64,000 nucleotides of DNA from positions 1 through 64,000 of the forward strand of contig CAXXGR010000004.1 in NCBI GenBank assembly GCA_963678775.2, in the 5' to 3' direction. Origin of the DNA: JBFHIJ01 sp963678775. Lineage in GTDB: Bacteria > Bacteroidota > Ignavibacteria > Kapaibacteriales > UBA2268. This document shows, one piece after another, positions 53,148-60,684 of the stretch. The notes under the pieces were generated by a model, which saw only the letters and a program-made list of their open reading frames with translations, had not been told where the DNA came from and did not search any database. The number at the start of each line of letters is the position of its first letter. Position 1 is the stretch's first letter. The position numbers and the translations under genes are program-made.

Positions 53148-54122
53148 ATGAGAGCTATCATACCAGTCGCCGGAGTAGGTACTCGCCTAAGACCGCATAC
53201 TTATACCTTGCCTAAAGTATTGCTGAACGTTGCCGGAAAACCTATCCTAGCTCATATTTTAGATGAGCTGCAAGAGCAAGGAATCAATAAAGTTACTATT
53301 ATAACAGGCTACATGGGGAAACTTGTTGAAGATTACGTTAACGAACGATACGATATGGATGTAGCTTTTGTTCAGCAAGATAAACAGCTTGGACTGGGGC
53401 ATGCTATCTGGACCGCCAAGGATACTTTTAACGGAGACCCTCTTCTTGTCATCTTAGGTGATACTATTTTTGATGTAGATTTGAAGCTGGCTTTTGCTTC
53501 AGATAATTCATCTCTTGGGGTGAAATCTGTGGAAGATCCGAGAAGGTTTGGTGTAGTAATTAAAGATGCTGGTAAAATCAAGAAACTTATTGAAAAGCCC
53601 GATACTCCCGTTTCTAATTTAGCGTTAGTTGGTATCTACTATCTCAAAAATGCTGACTTATTTAAGTCTTGCTTAGAAGAAATCATTGATAATAATATAA
53701 AAACTCGTGGCGAATACCAGCTTACGGACGCTTTGCAGCTGATGATAGAAAAAGGTGAAAGCATGGATACATTCCCTGTGGAAGCTTGGTACGACTGCGG
53801 TAAAAAAGAAACTCTGCTTTCTACTAACAGATATTTATTAGACAGTAAATCTTCCATCAGAGCAATAAAAGATTCTGTCATTCTCGAGCCAAGCTTCATT
53901 GCTGATGATGCTATCATCGAGCGTTCTGTTATTGGGCCTTATGCTACTGTGGCTGCAGGCGCCATCGTTAAAGACAGCATTGTAAGGAACTCTATCCTCA
54001 GCGATGGTTCAAGAGTCGAATCTTCTTTATTAGAAAAATCTATTGTCGGTAATGATGCAATGGTGAACGGTCAGTTCCTAAGCTATAATGTCGGCAGTTC
54101 AAGTGAAATCAATCTCAAATAA
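53148..54122 (+). CDS. sugar-1-phosphate nucleotidyltransferase with left-handed beta-helix tail
   Basis: A 324-residue nucleotidyltransferase. The N-terminal domain (1-230) has the signature VAGVGTRLRPHTYTLPKVLL (residues 7-26) and the metal-binding LGDTIFD, and ends with VEAWYDCGKKETLLSTNRYLL, as in glucose-1-phosphate thymidylyltransferases and related uridylyl- or mannose-1-phosphate guanylyltransferases. Residues about 235-310 show hexapeptide-like repeats (IGPYATVAAGAIVKDSIVRNSILSDG in part), a left-handed beta-helix. The specific sugar and nucleotide are not determinable. It is 17 bp upstream of metK and probably co-transcribed with it. Confidence 0.85.
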   Translation: MRAIIPVAGVGTRLRPHTYTLPKVLLNVAGKPILAHILDELQEQGINKVTIITGYMGKLVEDYVNERYDMDVAFVQQDKQLGLGHAIWTAKDTFNGDPLLVILGDTIFDVDLKLAFASDNSSLGVKSVEDPRRFGVVIKDAGKIKKLIEKPDTPVSNLALVGIYYLKNADLFKSCLEEIIDNNIKTRGEYQLTDALQLMIEKGESMDTFPVEAWYDCGKKETLLSTNRYLLDSKSSIRAIKDSVILEPSFIADDAIIERSVIGPYATVAAGAIVKDSIVRNSILSDGSRVESSLLEKSIVGNDAMVNGQFLSYNVGSSSEINLK

Positions 54123-54139
54123 TATATAGGCCTTGTAAT

Positions 54140-55291
54140 ATGTCATTAAAAGATACATTTTTGTTTACTTCCGAATCTGTTTCGGAAGGTCATCCGGATA
54201 AAATATGTGATCAAGTTTCTGATGCAGTGCTTGACGCTATGCTAACAAATGACCCAATGAGTAGAGTCGCTTGCGAATGTTTCGCGGCTACAGGTATGAT
54301 TGTAGTCGGTGGTGAAATCACTACCAATACTTATATTGAATTACCTGAAATAGTTAGAAACGTTATTAGAGATATAGGCTATACAAATGGTGATTATAGA
54401 TTTGACGCTGAGTCTTGCTCTGTAATTAACGTTATTAACTCTCAGTCTAACGACATTGCAATGGGTGTTGATACCGGCGGTGCAGGAGACCAAGGCATGA
54501 TGTTTGGTTATGCCGTTGATGAAACTCCTGAGCTTATGCCTGCTACTATGATTTACTCACACAGGCTAGTACATAAATTAGCTGAAATCAGAAAAGCCGG
54601 TAAAATCATGAAATACCTTCGCCCTGATTCTAAATCTCAGGTTACATTAGAATATGACAGAGCTACTAAAGAAATCAAACGTGTGGATACTATAGTTGTC
54701 TCTACTCAGCACGATCCGGATGTAGAGCAAAAGCAAATAAGAGATGACGTTTTCGAGCATGTAGTGAAAGCAATTATCCCTGCTGAACTTCTCGACGAAA
54801 ACACTAAACTTCATGTAAATCCTACCGGCAAATTTGTTATCGGTGGACCTCATGGAGATACAGGTCTTACTGGACGTAAAATTATCGTAGATACTTACGG
54901 CGGTCGTGCTCCTCATGGTGGTGGTGCTTTTTCCGGCAAAGATGCTACTAAAGTAGATAGATCTGCTGCTTACGCTGCTCGCCATATTGCAAAAAACATT
55001 GTGGCTGCAGGAATTGCCAGAGAGTGTACTTTGCAGCTTTCCTATGCTATTGGGGTTGCTGATCCTGTTTCAGTTTATGTAGATTTACATGGTACTTCTA
55101 AAGTTGATTCTTTAGAGCTTTCTGAGTATATAGCTAAAAATATAGATTTAACTCCAAAAGGTATTATCGACAGACTTGATCTTAGAAAACCAATATTCAG
55201 AGAAACTGCGGCATACGGTCATTTTGGTCGTGATCATTTCTCTTGGGAACAGTTAAACTTAGTAGAACAAATAAAAAAGAATTTTGCTTAA
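54140..55291 (+). CDS. metK: S-adenosylmethionine synthase
   Basis: SAM synthetase, 383 residues, making SAM from methionine and ATP. The motifs SVSEGHPDKICDQVSDAVLD, the loop GAGDQGMMFGYA and the phosphate-binding GGGAFSGKDATKVDRSAAY are complete and in order, and the C-terminal DLRKPIFRETAAYGHFG is typical. It is followed by ahcY after a 250-bp leader with hairpins, so SAM synthesis and SAH removal are encoded side by side, though each may have its own transcript. Confidence 0.96.
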   Translation: MSLKDTFLFTSESVSEGHPDKICDQVSDAVLDAMLTNDPMSRVACECFAATGMIVVGGEITTNTYIELPEIVRNVIRDIGYTNGDYRFDAESCSVINVINSQSNDIAMGVDTGGAGDQGMMFGYAVDETPELMPATMIYSHRLVHKLAEIRKAGKIMKYLRPDSKSQVTLEYDRATKEIKRVDTIVVSTQHDPDVEQKQIRDDVFEHVVKAIIPAELLDENTKLHVNPTGKFVIGGPHGDTGLTGRKIIVDTYGGRAPHGGGAFSGKDATKVDRSAAYAARHIAKNIVAAGIARECTLQLSYAIGVADPVSVYVDLHGTSKVDSLELSEYIAKNIDLTPKGIIDRLDLRKPIFRETAAYGHFGRDHFSWEQLNLVEQIKKNFA

Positions 55292-55541
55292 AGATAGTAG
55301 CACTCTAACAATTCCCTTTCTTTTAAGCTATGTGCTGAGCTAGTTTATTCCGAACTCAGTCGAAGTGAAGGATGCCCTGAAAGGGCGGGGTGGATAAGAA
55401 CTTTAATCTTTAGATATTCTTGTAAACATAACCACACATGTAGAGCATATTCATGAAGTTGCTCTACTGTTAGGAAAGGAATTCTTTCCACCTCTAAATT
55501 TAAAAAATACATCATTTTATATAAAAAATAGGTAAACAGAT
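55292..55541 (+). promoter_or_regulatory. structured leader upstream of ahcY
   Basis: The 250-bp metK-ahcY gap holds three hairpins: GCCCT-GAA-AGGGC (about 55374-55386), GTAGAGCA/TGCTCTAC (55440-55447 and 55460-55467) and GGAAAG-GAATT-CTTTCC (55473-55489). The last ends about 50 nt before ahcY. It does not match the SAH riboswitch consensus I know, so it is only a candidate regulatory leader. Confidence 0.4.
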
Positions 55542-56855
55542 ATGGCTGATTTTCCTGCTAAAGTTGCAAAAGGCAATTTTGACGAAGTCCCAGGACAATA
55601 TTGTGTCCGTGACTTGAAACTTGCTGAAGAAGGCAGAAAACTTTTAGATTGGGCTGACTCAAGAATGCCCGTTCTTGCTCAACTTAGAAAACAATATGAA
55701 GTAACTAAACCGCTAAAAGGTTATACTATTGCAGGTTGCTTGCACGTAACTAAAGAAACAGGTATCCTTATCCGCACTCTTGCTGCTGCAGGTGCTGAGG
55801 TTACTTGGTCAGGCTGTAACCCACTTTCTACAAATGACGCTGTTGCTGCTGCTCTTGCTGAAGAAGGTATCTCTATCTTCGCATGGTATGGCAATCACGA
55901 AGATTTCTACTGGTGTATCGAACGCACTATCGACAAAAAACCTCATTTGACTTTGGATGATGGCTGTGACTTGATCAATACAGTTCACGAAAAATATGAA
56001 GATATGGCTCATAACCACGTTATCGGCGGTACTGAAGAAACTACTACAGGTATCCAAAGATTGCGTGCAAGAGCTGATGCAGGCAAATTATACTACCCTG
56101 TTTATGCTGTAAATGATGCTGAAACTAAATGGGACTTTGATAACGTGTATGGTACAGGTCAATCTACGCTTGATGGTATCATTCGTGCTACTTCTGTGTT
56201 GCTTGCAGGTAAAAACCTTGTAGTTGGTGGTCACGGTCACTGCGGTTCAGGTGTTGCCAAGCGTGCCAAAGGCATGGGTTCTAATACTATTTGCACTGAA
56301 GTAAAAGCTACTGCTGCAGTAAAAGCTGTGCTCGAAGGTCATGAAGTAATGACTATGGACGAAGCTGCTAAAGTTGGTGATATCTTCGTAACAGCTACCG
56401 GTGTTAAAGATATCATCCGCAAACGCCACTTCGCTTCGATGAGAGACGGTGCGATTATCTGTAACACAGGTCACTATGATGCAGAAATCAATATTCCTGA
56501 ATTGGAAGAATTAGCTGTTTCTAAACGCGAAATCAGACGCAACTGTGAAGAGTACGTTATGAAAGACGGCAGAAGATTGTATCTTTTGGCTCAGGGTCGT
56601 TTGGTTAACTTAGCTGCTGCAGAAGGTCACCCATCAGAAGTAATGGATATGTCTTTTGCTAATCAGTTCATGTCACACATCAAATTAGCTGAAGCTCACA
56701 AAACCGGAAACAAACTTCCTAACGAAGTAATTGATTTGCCGGTAGAGCAAGATGAGTTCATCGCTAATACTAAAATTGAATCTATGGGTATGAAATTAGA
56801 CTCTCTTACAGAAGAGCAAAAATTATACATCACTGATTATAATGCAGGCACTTAA
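55542..56855 (+). CDS. ahcY: adenosylhomocysteinase, archaeal/Thermotoga-like type
   Basis: S-adenosylhomocysteine hydrolase, 437 residues, converting SAH to homocysteine and adenosine. The sequence contains AGCLHVTKETGILIRTL and SGCNPLSTNDAVAAAL (substrate domain), NDAETKWDFDNVYGTGQS, and the NAD loop GGHGHCGSG. The loop GHGHCG and the C-terminus TEEQKLYITDYNAGT, lacking the KPDHYRY ending of the eukaryotic/proteobacterial enzyme, point to the archaeal/Thermotoga branch. It recycles the SAM-cycle by-product of the neighbouring MetK. A terminator follows before the retron. Confidence 0.93.
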   Translation: MADFPAKVAKGNFDEVPGQYCVRDLKLAEEGRKLLDWADSRMPVLAQLRKQYEVTKPLKGYTIAGCLHVTKETGILIRTLAAAGAEVTWSGCNPLSTNDAVAAALAEEGISIFAWYGNHEDFYWCIERTIDKKPHLTLDDGCDLINTVHEKYEDMAHNHVIGGTEETTTGIQRLRARADAGKLYYPVYAVNDAETKWDFDNVYGTGQSTLDGIIRATSVLLAGKNLVVGGHGHCGSGVAKRAKGMGSNTICTEVKATAAVKAVLEGHEVMTMDEAAKVGDIFVTATGVKDIIRKRHFASMRDGAIICNTGHYDAEINIPELEELAVSKREIRRNCEEYVMKDGRRLYLLAQGRLVNLAAAEGHPSEVMDMSFANQFMSHIKLAEAHKTGNKLPNEVIDLPVEQDEFIANTKIESMGMKLDSLTEEQKLYITDYNAGT

Positions 56856-56893
56856 TTCAATTAGGAATTACGAATTACGATTGTAAAGAAGAG

Positions 56894-56927
56894 AGGCAGG
56901 TGTTTTTTTAGCAGCTGCCTTTTTTTG
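56894..56927 (+). terminator. intrinsic terminator after ahcY
   Basis: AGGCAG (56894-56899) pairs with CTGCCT (56915-56920), followed by T7. It separates ahcY from the retron transcript. Confidence 0.75.
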
Positions 56928-56984
56928 TATGGCACTTGAAGTTTTTTTTGTAAGAATAATATTTTTTTTCTATATTAAATCAAA

Positions 56985-57011
56985 TTGCATATTTGAAATA
57001 TTGATTATAAT
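56985..57011 (+). promoter_or_regulatory. candidate retron promoter
   Basis: TTGCAT (56985-56990) and TATAAT (57006-57011) resemble a sigma-70 promoter with a short 15-bp spacer. A start near 57018-57020 would fall at the 5' edge of the retron RNA. It is not a Bacteroidota TAnnTTTG promoter, which would fit transferred DNA. Confidence 0.45.
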
Positions 57012-57019
57012 GAATCTAT

Positions 57020-57179
57020 TTTGGGAACAAGTTTAAACTAATTCAATATTTTTTTGGATTCGTTGTCGGGTGATTAGCCAGACATTAATTAGGGTTTCTT
57101 ACCTTTATCAGCAAAACAAATACATCGTCTCCTTTGTCGCCAATGTATTTGTTTTGCTTCGCTGAAAGTTGTTCCCATT
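57020..57179 (+). ncRNA. retron msr-msd RNA
   Basis: The RNA is bounded by complementary arms: a1 TGGGAACAA (57022-57030) and a2 TTGTTCCCA (57169-57177), with three more pairs (57032-57034 with 57165-57167) beyond one mismatch. Near the 3' end is a 16-bp perfect msd hairpin, AGCAAAACAAATACAT (57110-57125) with ATGTATTTGTTTTGCT (57143-57158) and a 17-nt loop. A candidate branching guanosine is G57077 in TTAGCC, though most retrons place the AGC directly after a1. The effector ATG (57185) lies 7 nt past a2. This order, RNA then effector then RT, matches retron Ec86. Assigned from structure, not from homology search. Confidence 0.8.
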
Positions 57180-57184
57180 TTTTT

Positions 57185-58090
57185 ATGCTAACAAAAAAGA
57201 AAATATTAATACCAAGAAAGTTCATCAACGACCTCAAAGCAGCATTGAGCCAAGAGGAATTATTTCTACGAGCTGTCAATCAAATAGTATTTTTATTTGG
57301 AGCTCAAAAAAGTCCAACTCAAAACACTGCGAGAGATACATTTTTCTTGTATTCTCAAAAATATTTACCAAAATACAAATTTTTATTAGCAGAAGATTTT
57401 TTTAAGATTTATAACAACAAACAAAAAGATTTGTTAAGCATAGAAGAAGAGCTTGCACAATTTACAGATTGTGTCTTAATAATGTTAGAAAGTCCTGGTA
57501 CAATAGCAGAGTTGGGTGCATTTGCGATGAATAATACACTTGCAGAAATTATTCTTGCAGTAAATAAAATCGAACATCGTAACGAAAAATCGTTCATCAA
57601 TTTAGGTCCACTTTCAAAAATTGAGAAAATGTCAAAATTTGGTAAAGTTATTTATACTGATTTCGATAGTATTTTGACTGCCTCAGATCTTATCTCAAAT
57701 CGCTTAGAAATGAGCCTCAGAAAGAAAGCACAAAGAATAAATTTGTCTGCTATTACTGATTTTAATGCTAAGAGAAATAGAAAATATAAAATGCTCTTTT
57801 TGTCGGATCTTATTTCTATGTTCGCACCGATTAATATCAATGAAATTTATACACTTCTTTTTGAACTGTATAGAAGCAAATATTTTAACATCGAATTTGA
57901 GATTAGTTTGCTAAAGAGTCTAAATATGATTATTGAACATAATGGATACTATTTCAAACCAATGCAGAACAATTTTTATTTTTTCAAGTACTCAAATTTA
58001 AATACTACTAATTTAAGATATTCGATCATTAATCACTATGCTAAATTTCATAGCCAACGCCTAACGTTTTCGAGAATATCAAATGAATAA
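57185..58090 (+). CDS. retron effector, nucleoside-deoxyribosyltransferase-like (Ec86/St85 type)
   Basis: A 301-residue protein from the ATG at 57185. A TTG at 57134 would start inside the msd hairpin, so the shorter frame is preferred. Residues 32-130 have the Rossmann-like layout of the NDT family: VNQIVFLFGA with ARDTFFLYSQKYLP, then ESPGTIAELGAFAMNNTLAE (102-121), whose Glu109 is the expected catalytic acid. Residues about 180-301 are mostly helical with an AT-rich composition and may form a winged helix, as in Ec86-like effectors. It overlaps the reverse transcriptase by 8 bp. In retron Ec86 the equivalent protein is held in check by the RT-msDNA complex and released during phage infection; that is inferred here. 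Confidence 0.85.
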   Translation: MLTKKKILIPRKFINDLKAALSQEELFLRAVNQIVFLFGAQKSPTQNTARDTFFLYSQKYLPKYKFLLAEDFFKIYNNKQKDLLSIEEELAQFTDCVLIMLESPGTIAELGAFAMNNTLAEIILAVNKIEHRNEKSFINLGPLSKIEKMSKFGKVIYTDFDSILTASDLISNRLEMSLRKKAQRINLSAITDFNAKRNRKYKMLFLSDLISMFAPININEIYTLLFELYRSKYFNIEFEISLLKSLNMIIEHNGYYFKPMQNNFYFFKYSNLNTTNLRYSIINHYAKFHSQRLTFSRISNE

Positions 58091-59021
58091 TCTAATAAAT
58101 GAAATATCACGCTTTTTGTGTCTTCCAATTGAAGAAATAAGAAGTGTAGTTAATAAATCCCCCACGCTTTATAAACGCTATTATATAAATAAAAAGAAAG
58201 GGGGTAAAAGAGAGATATTTCATCCTGCAAAATCACTAAAAGCAATTCAATATGCATTTATTCATTTATATTTATTAAGTTTACCTATCCATAAAATATC
58301 TATCGGGTATATAAAAGGTCTAAAATCTCCACTTCGAATGAATGCAAAACTTCACTCAAAGTTTAAATACTCTGTTCGAATAGATTTTAAAGATTTTTTC
58401 TCTTCTATTACTTCCAACGACTTGGTTTACTATTTAAAAAAATACAAGTTAGAATTTACATATGAGGATTATAAGCTTATTCGAAAAGTTATATTTCCAC
58501 ATAGCAAAATTTCTAAAGGTTTACCAATTGGAGCACCGATTTCACCAATCGTTAGTAACATAGTAATGTATGATTTAGATAATAAAATTTATAACTATTC
58601 GAAAGAACTTGATCCTTCAAGTGAAGTAACAAGATATGTAGATGATATTGTATTTTCAAGTAATAATCTCAAATTTTGTAAGCAATTTGTTAAAGAGCTA
58701 AAAAAAATACTAACAGATTCTGCAACACCTAAATTATCCATAAATCAGAAAAAGACTATGTTTATGTCAAAATATGATCATCGTGAAATAACTGGCTTGG
58801 TAGTTACACCTGATCAAAAAGTCTCGATTGGAAGAGCAAAAAAAAGATATATCAAGAAGATGTTGTTTGATTGTGTAAATAATAATTCTTCTAAGGATGA
58901 AAAAAAATACCTCTCTGGCTATTTAGCATTTATCCTAGATGTTGAACCAAGTTTTTATAATTCATTGGTATTAAAATATGGCGTGAAGGTAAATCAAATT
59001 TTAAAACACAGCGAAGTATAA
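58083..59021 (+). CDS. retron reverse transcriptase
   Basis: A 312-residue RNA-directed DNA polymerase. Retron signatures are visible: NAKLH (87-91) matches the NAxxH motif, VRIDFKDFFSSI (98-109) is motif A with Asp101, GLPIGAPISPIVSN (146-159) is motif B, YVDD (185-188) is the catalytic motif, and ITGLVV (236-241) corresponds to the VTG motif in the region that recognises its cognate RNA. Group II intron maturase and endonuclease domains are absent, and length fits retron RTs. It should use the RNA at 57020-57179 to make branched msDNA. The start overlaps the effector gene by 8 bp, indicating coupled translation. Confidence 0.93.
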   Translation: MNNLINEISRFLCLPIEEIRSVVNKSPTLYKRYYINKKKGGKREIFHPAKSLKAIQYAFIHLYLLSLPIHKISIGYIKGLKSPLRMNAKLHSKFKYSVRIDFKDFFSSITSNDLVYYLKKYKLEFTYEDYKLIRKVIFPHSKISKGLPIGAPISPIVSNIVMYDLDNKIYNYSKELDPSSEVTRYVDDIVFSSNNLKFCKQFVKELKKILTDSATPKLSINQKKTMFMSKYDHREITGLVVTPDQKVSIGRAKKRYIKKMLFDCVNNNSSKDEKKYLSGYLAFILDVEPSFYNSLVLKYGVKVNQILKHSEV

Positions 59022-59111
59022 ATACAGCATACAGGATTATTCAAGTACTACTTCCCTTTAGTATCAATAGTAATTATAACCTCCCCCCAAAAAACTACAC
59101 AAAATACTTTA
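59022..59111. other. 3' flank of the retron
   Basis: About 90 AT-rich bases after the RT stop codon, with no clear terminator and no target-site duplication that could be recognised, before the dispersed repeat begins. Confidence 0.4.
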
Positions 59112-59300
59112 TCCCAAAAATGTCATTTGAAAGAATGAAAAATCTCTAAAGTCATTGCATGGCAAGGGGTTGAAACCCCTTATTCAATCAGCAATTTCGT
59201 AATATTTTCTTCCAAAGGAAGTAAGCATACTCCTTGATTTTACGGCCTTTTACAGCACTTTACGGCATCTAATGACAAATCTGGGATTATCCGATTTCAT
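59112..59300 (+). repeat. dispersed REP-like repeat, copy 2
   Basis: A homologue of 5470-5660 in the same orientation. The core AAGGGGTT-ga-AACCCCTT is at 59164-59181, followed by GTAATATTTTCTTCC, AAAGGAAGTAAG, CCTTGATTTTACGG and TTTTACAGCACT. It lies directly on the 3' side of the retron. Confidence 0.6.
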
Positions 59301-59330
59301 GGACACAAAGTTTTTTTTACTAATACAAAT

Positions 59331-59378
59331 AAAAAAAAAGCTCTGATTCGAGCGGACGATGCCTGCCAAATCAGAGCC
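59331..59378 (-). terminator. intrinsic terminator of the IPT/FN3 lipoprotein gene
   Basis: On the minus strand GGCTCTGATT pairs with AATCAGAGC around a long loop, followed by T9 (plus-strand A run 59331-59339). Confidence 0.85.
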
Positions 59379-59399
59379 AGTTCAAAATATCAAAGTGCC

Positions 59400-60578
59400 T
59401 TATTTTGCGTAAGGTACGTTAACTTCTTTTTGGTAAGAAATTGTTACTTCGATATAACGGTTTGGAGCAGTACCTTTCAAGAAACCACCTTCACCATTAA
59501 CTAAAACTTTTGCATAGTTATAGTTAGTTCCATTAGGAACTTTTACGAAGAACAAGATATTTTTACCTTGCAAGTCAGTTGCATTCAAATCAAACAATTC
59601 TTCACTATAAGTTGCTTGATCCATAGCTTCAGAGTCATACAAATCATTCAAATCAACGTTTGCTTGTGCAAGTATTTGACCAAGTTCACATTTTTCAGGA
59701 GTAGCACCACCCCAGTTAAAAGAGATTTTAGAAGCTGAACCGAATTGCAATTCACCGTTTTTAGCATAAAGACCTAAGTTCCAGTCATTGCTGTTAGCAA
59801 CTGTAAGGATTTTAGGAGTTCCATCTGCTTCGTTGAATAAATCCAAGCCTGAACCAAATTCAGCAGCAGCTTCGTACATTTTGATAGCATTAGCTTCAAT
59901 AGCTTCAAATCTGTAGGCAGGAGCCCAGTCAATAGAAGTCGCAGGGCTAGCGTTATTAGCTGAACTTATTGCATGTACGTCAAAAGAATAAACTGTACCT
60001 TCGTCAAGATTTTCGATTGTAGTCATTACATATTGTTCGCCGGTAATAGTAGGAACAACTTCTTTTTCAAGACCATCACCATATTTTACCATATATTTCA
60101 CAGCATCAGAAACTACTTTCCATTTCAAAGAAACAGAAGTTTTATTTTCTGATCTAGCCATCAATTCTGTTGGAGCATCTACTATTTCACCAACATAGAA
60201 CATAACAGCATCAGATTTATATGTAGTGCCATCAATAGTTTTTTCAACTACTAAGTTACCGGAAACAGCACCTGCAGGTACTCTTACTTCGATTTTCGTG
60301 TCAGTCCAAGTTACGTAGTCACTTCCGTTGTCACCCACGATGCCTTTAGCTGTAACATCACCAAAGTACACTGTACCATCATCATCAGCAGTACCGAAAT
60401 CAGTACCATTGATTGTAACAATATCACCAATGTCAGCATTGTTTGTAGATAAAGAAGTAATCGCAGGGCTATTTACAGTACCCGGTGTGATTGGATCCTC
60501 AGAGTCGTCGCAAGCTGTAATTGACAGACCCAAAAATGCAATAAGAGCTACATAGCTCATGAGTTTAAAGATTTTCAT
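59400..60578 (-). CDS. IPT/TIG and FN3 domain lipoprotein
   Basis: A 392-residue lipoprotein with lipobox ITAC (Cys23) and acidic DDSEDP after it. Residues about 37-128 form an IPT/TIG Ig-like domain (SLSTNNADIGDIVTINGTDFG, then TKIEVRVPAGAVSGNLVV). Residues about 135-215 are an FN3 domain (PTELMARSENKTSVSLKWK, LDEGTVYSFDVHAI). The C-terminal 170 residues are beta-rich and of unknown family. Such proteins are usually surface-exposed in Bacteroidota. It is monocistronic with its own terminator. Base composition is closer to the chromosomal neighbours than to the retron. Confidence 0.8.
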   Translation of the reverse strand: MKIFKLMSYVALIAFLGLSITACDDSEDPITPGTVNSPAITSLSTNNADIGDIVTINGTDFGTADDDGTVYFGDVTAKGIVGDNGSDYVTWTDTKIEVRVPAGAVSGNLVVEKTIDGTTYKSDAVMFYVGEIVDAPTELMARSENKTSVSLKWKVVSDAVKYMVKYGDGLEKEVVPTITGEQYVMTTIENLDEGTVYSFDVHAISSANNASPATSIDWAPAYRFEAIEANAIKMYEAAAEFGSGLDLFNEADGTPKILTVANSNDWNLGLYAKNGELQFGSASKISFNWGGATPEKCELGQILAQANVDLNDLYDSEAMDQATYSEELFDLNATDLQGKNILFFVKVPNGTNYNYAKVLVNGEGGFLKGTAPNRYIEVTISYQKEVNVPYAK

Positions 60579-60684
60579 AAAACCTTCCTTTAAATAAATT
60601 AAAACACAGTATAATTCTTAACATCAATATAAATTATTATACTCAATAACTACGAGTGATTTTCCATTTTGTTTTATTTTTTTA

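Noticed and set aside
55440..55489. SAH riboswitch before ahcY
   Set aside because: The hairpins do not show the GC-rich conserved core known from proteobacterial SAH riboswitches.
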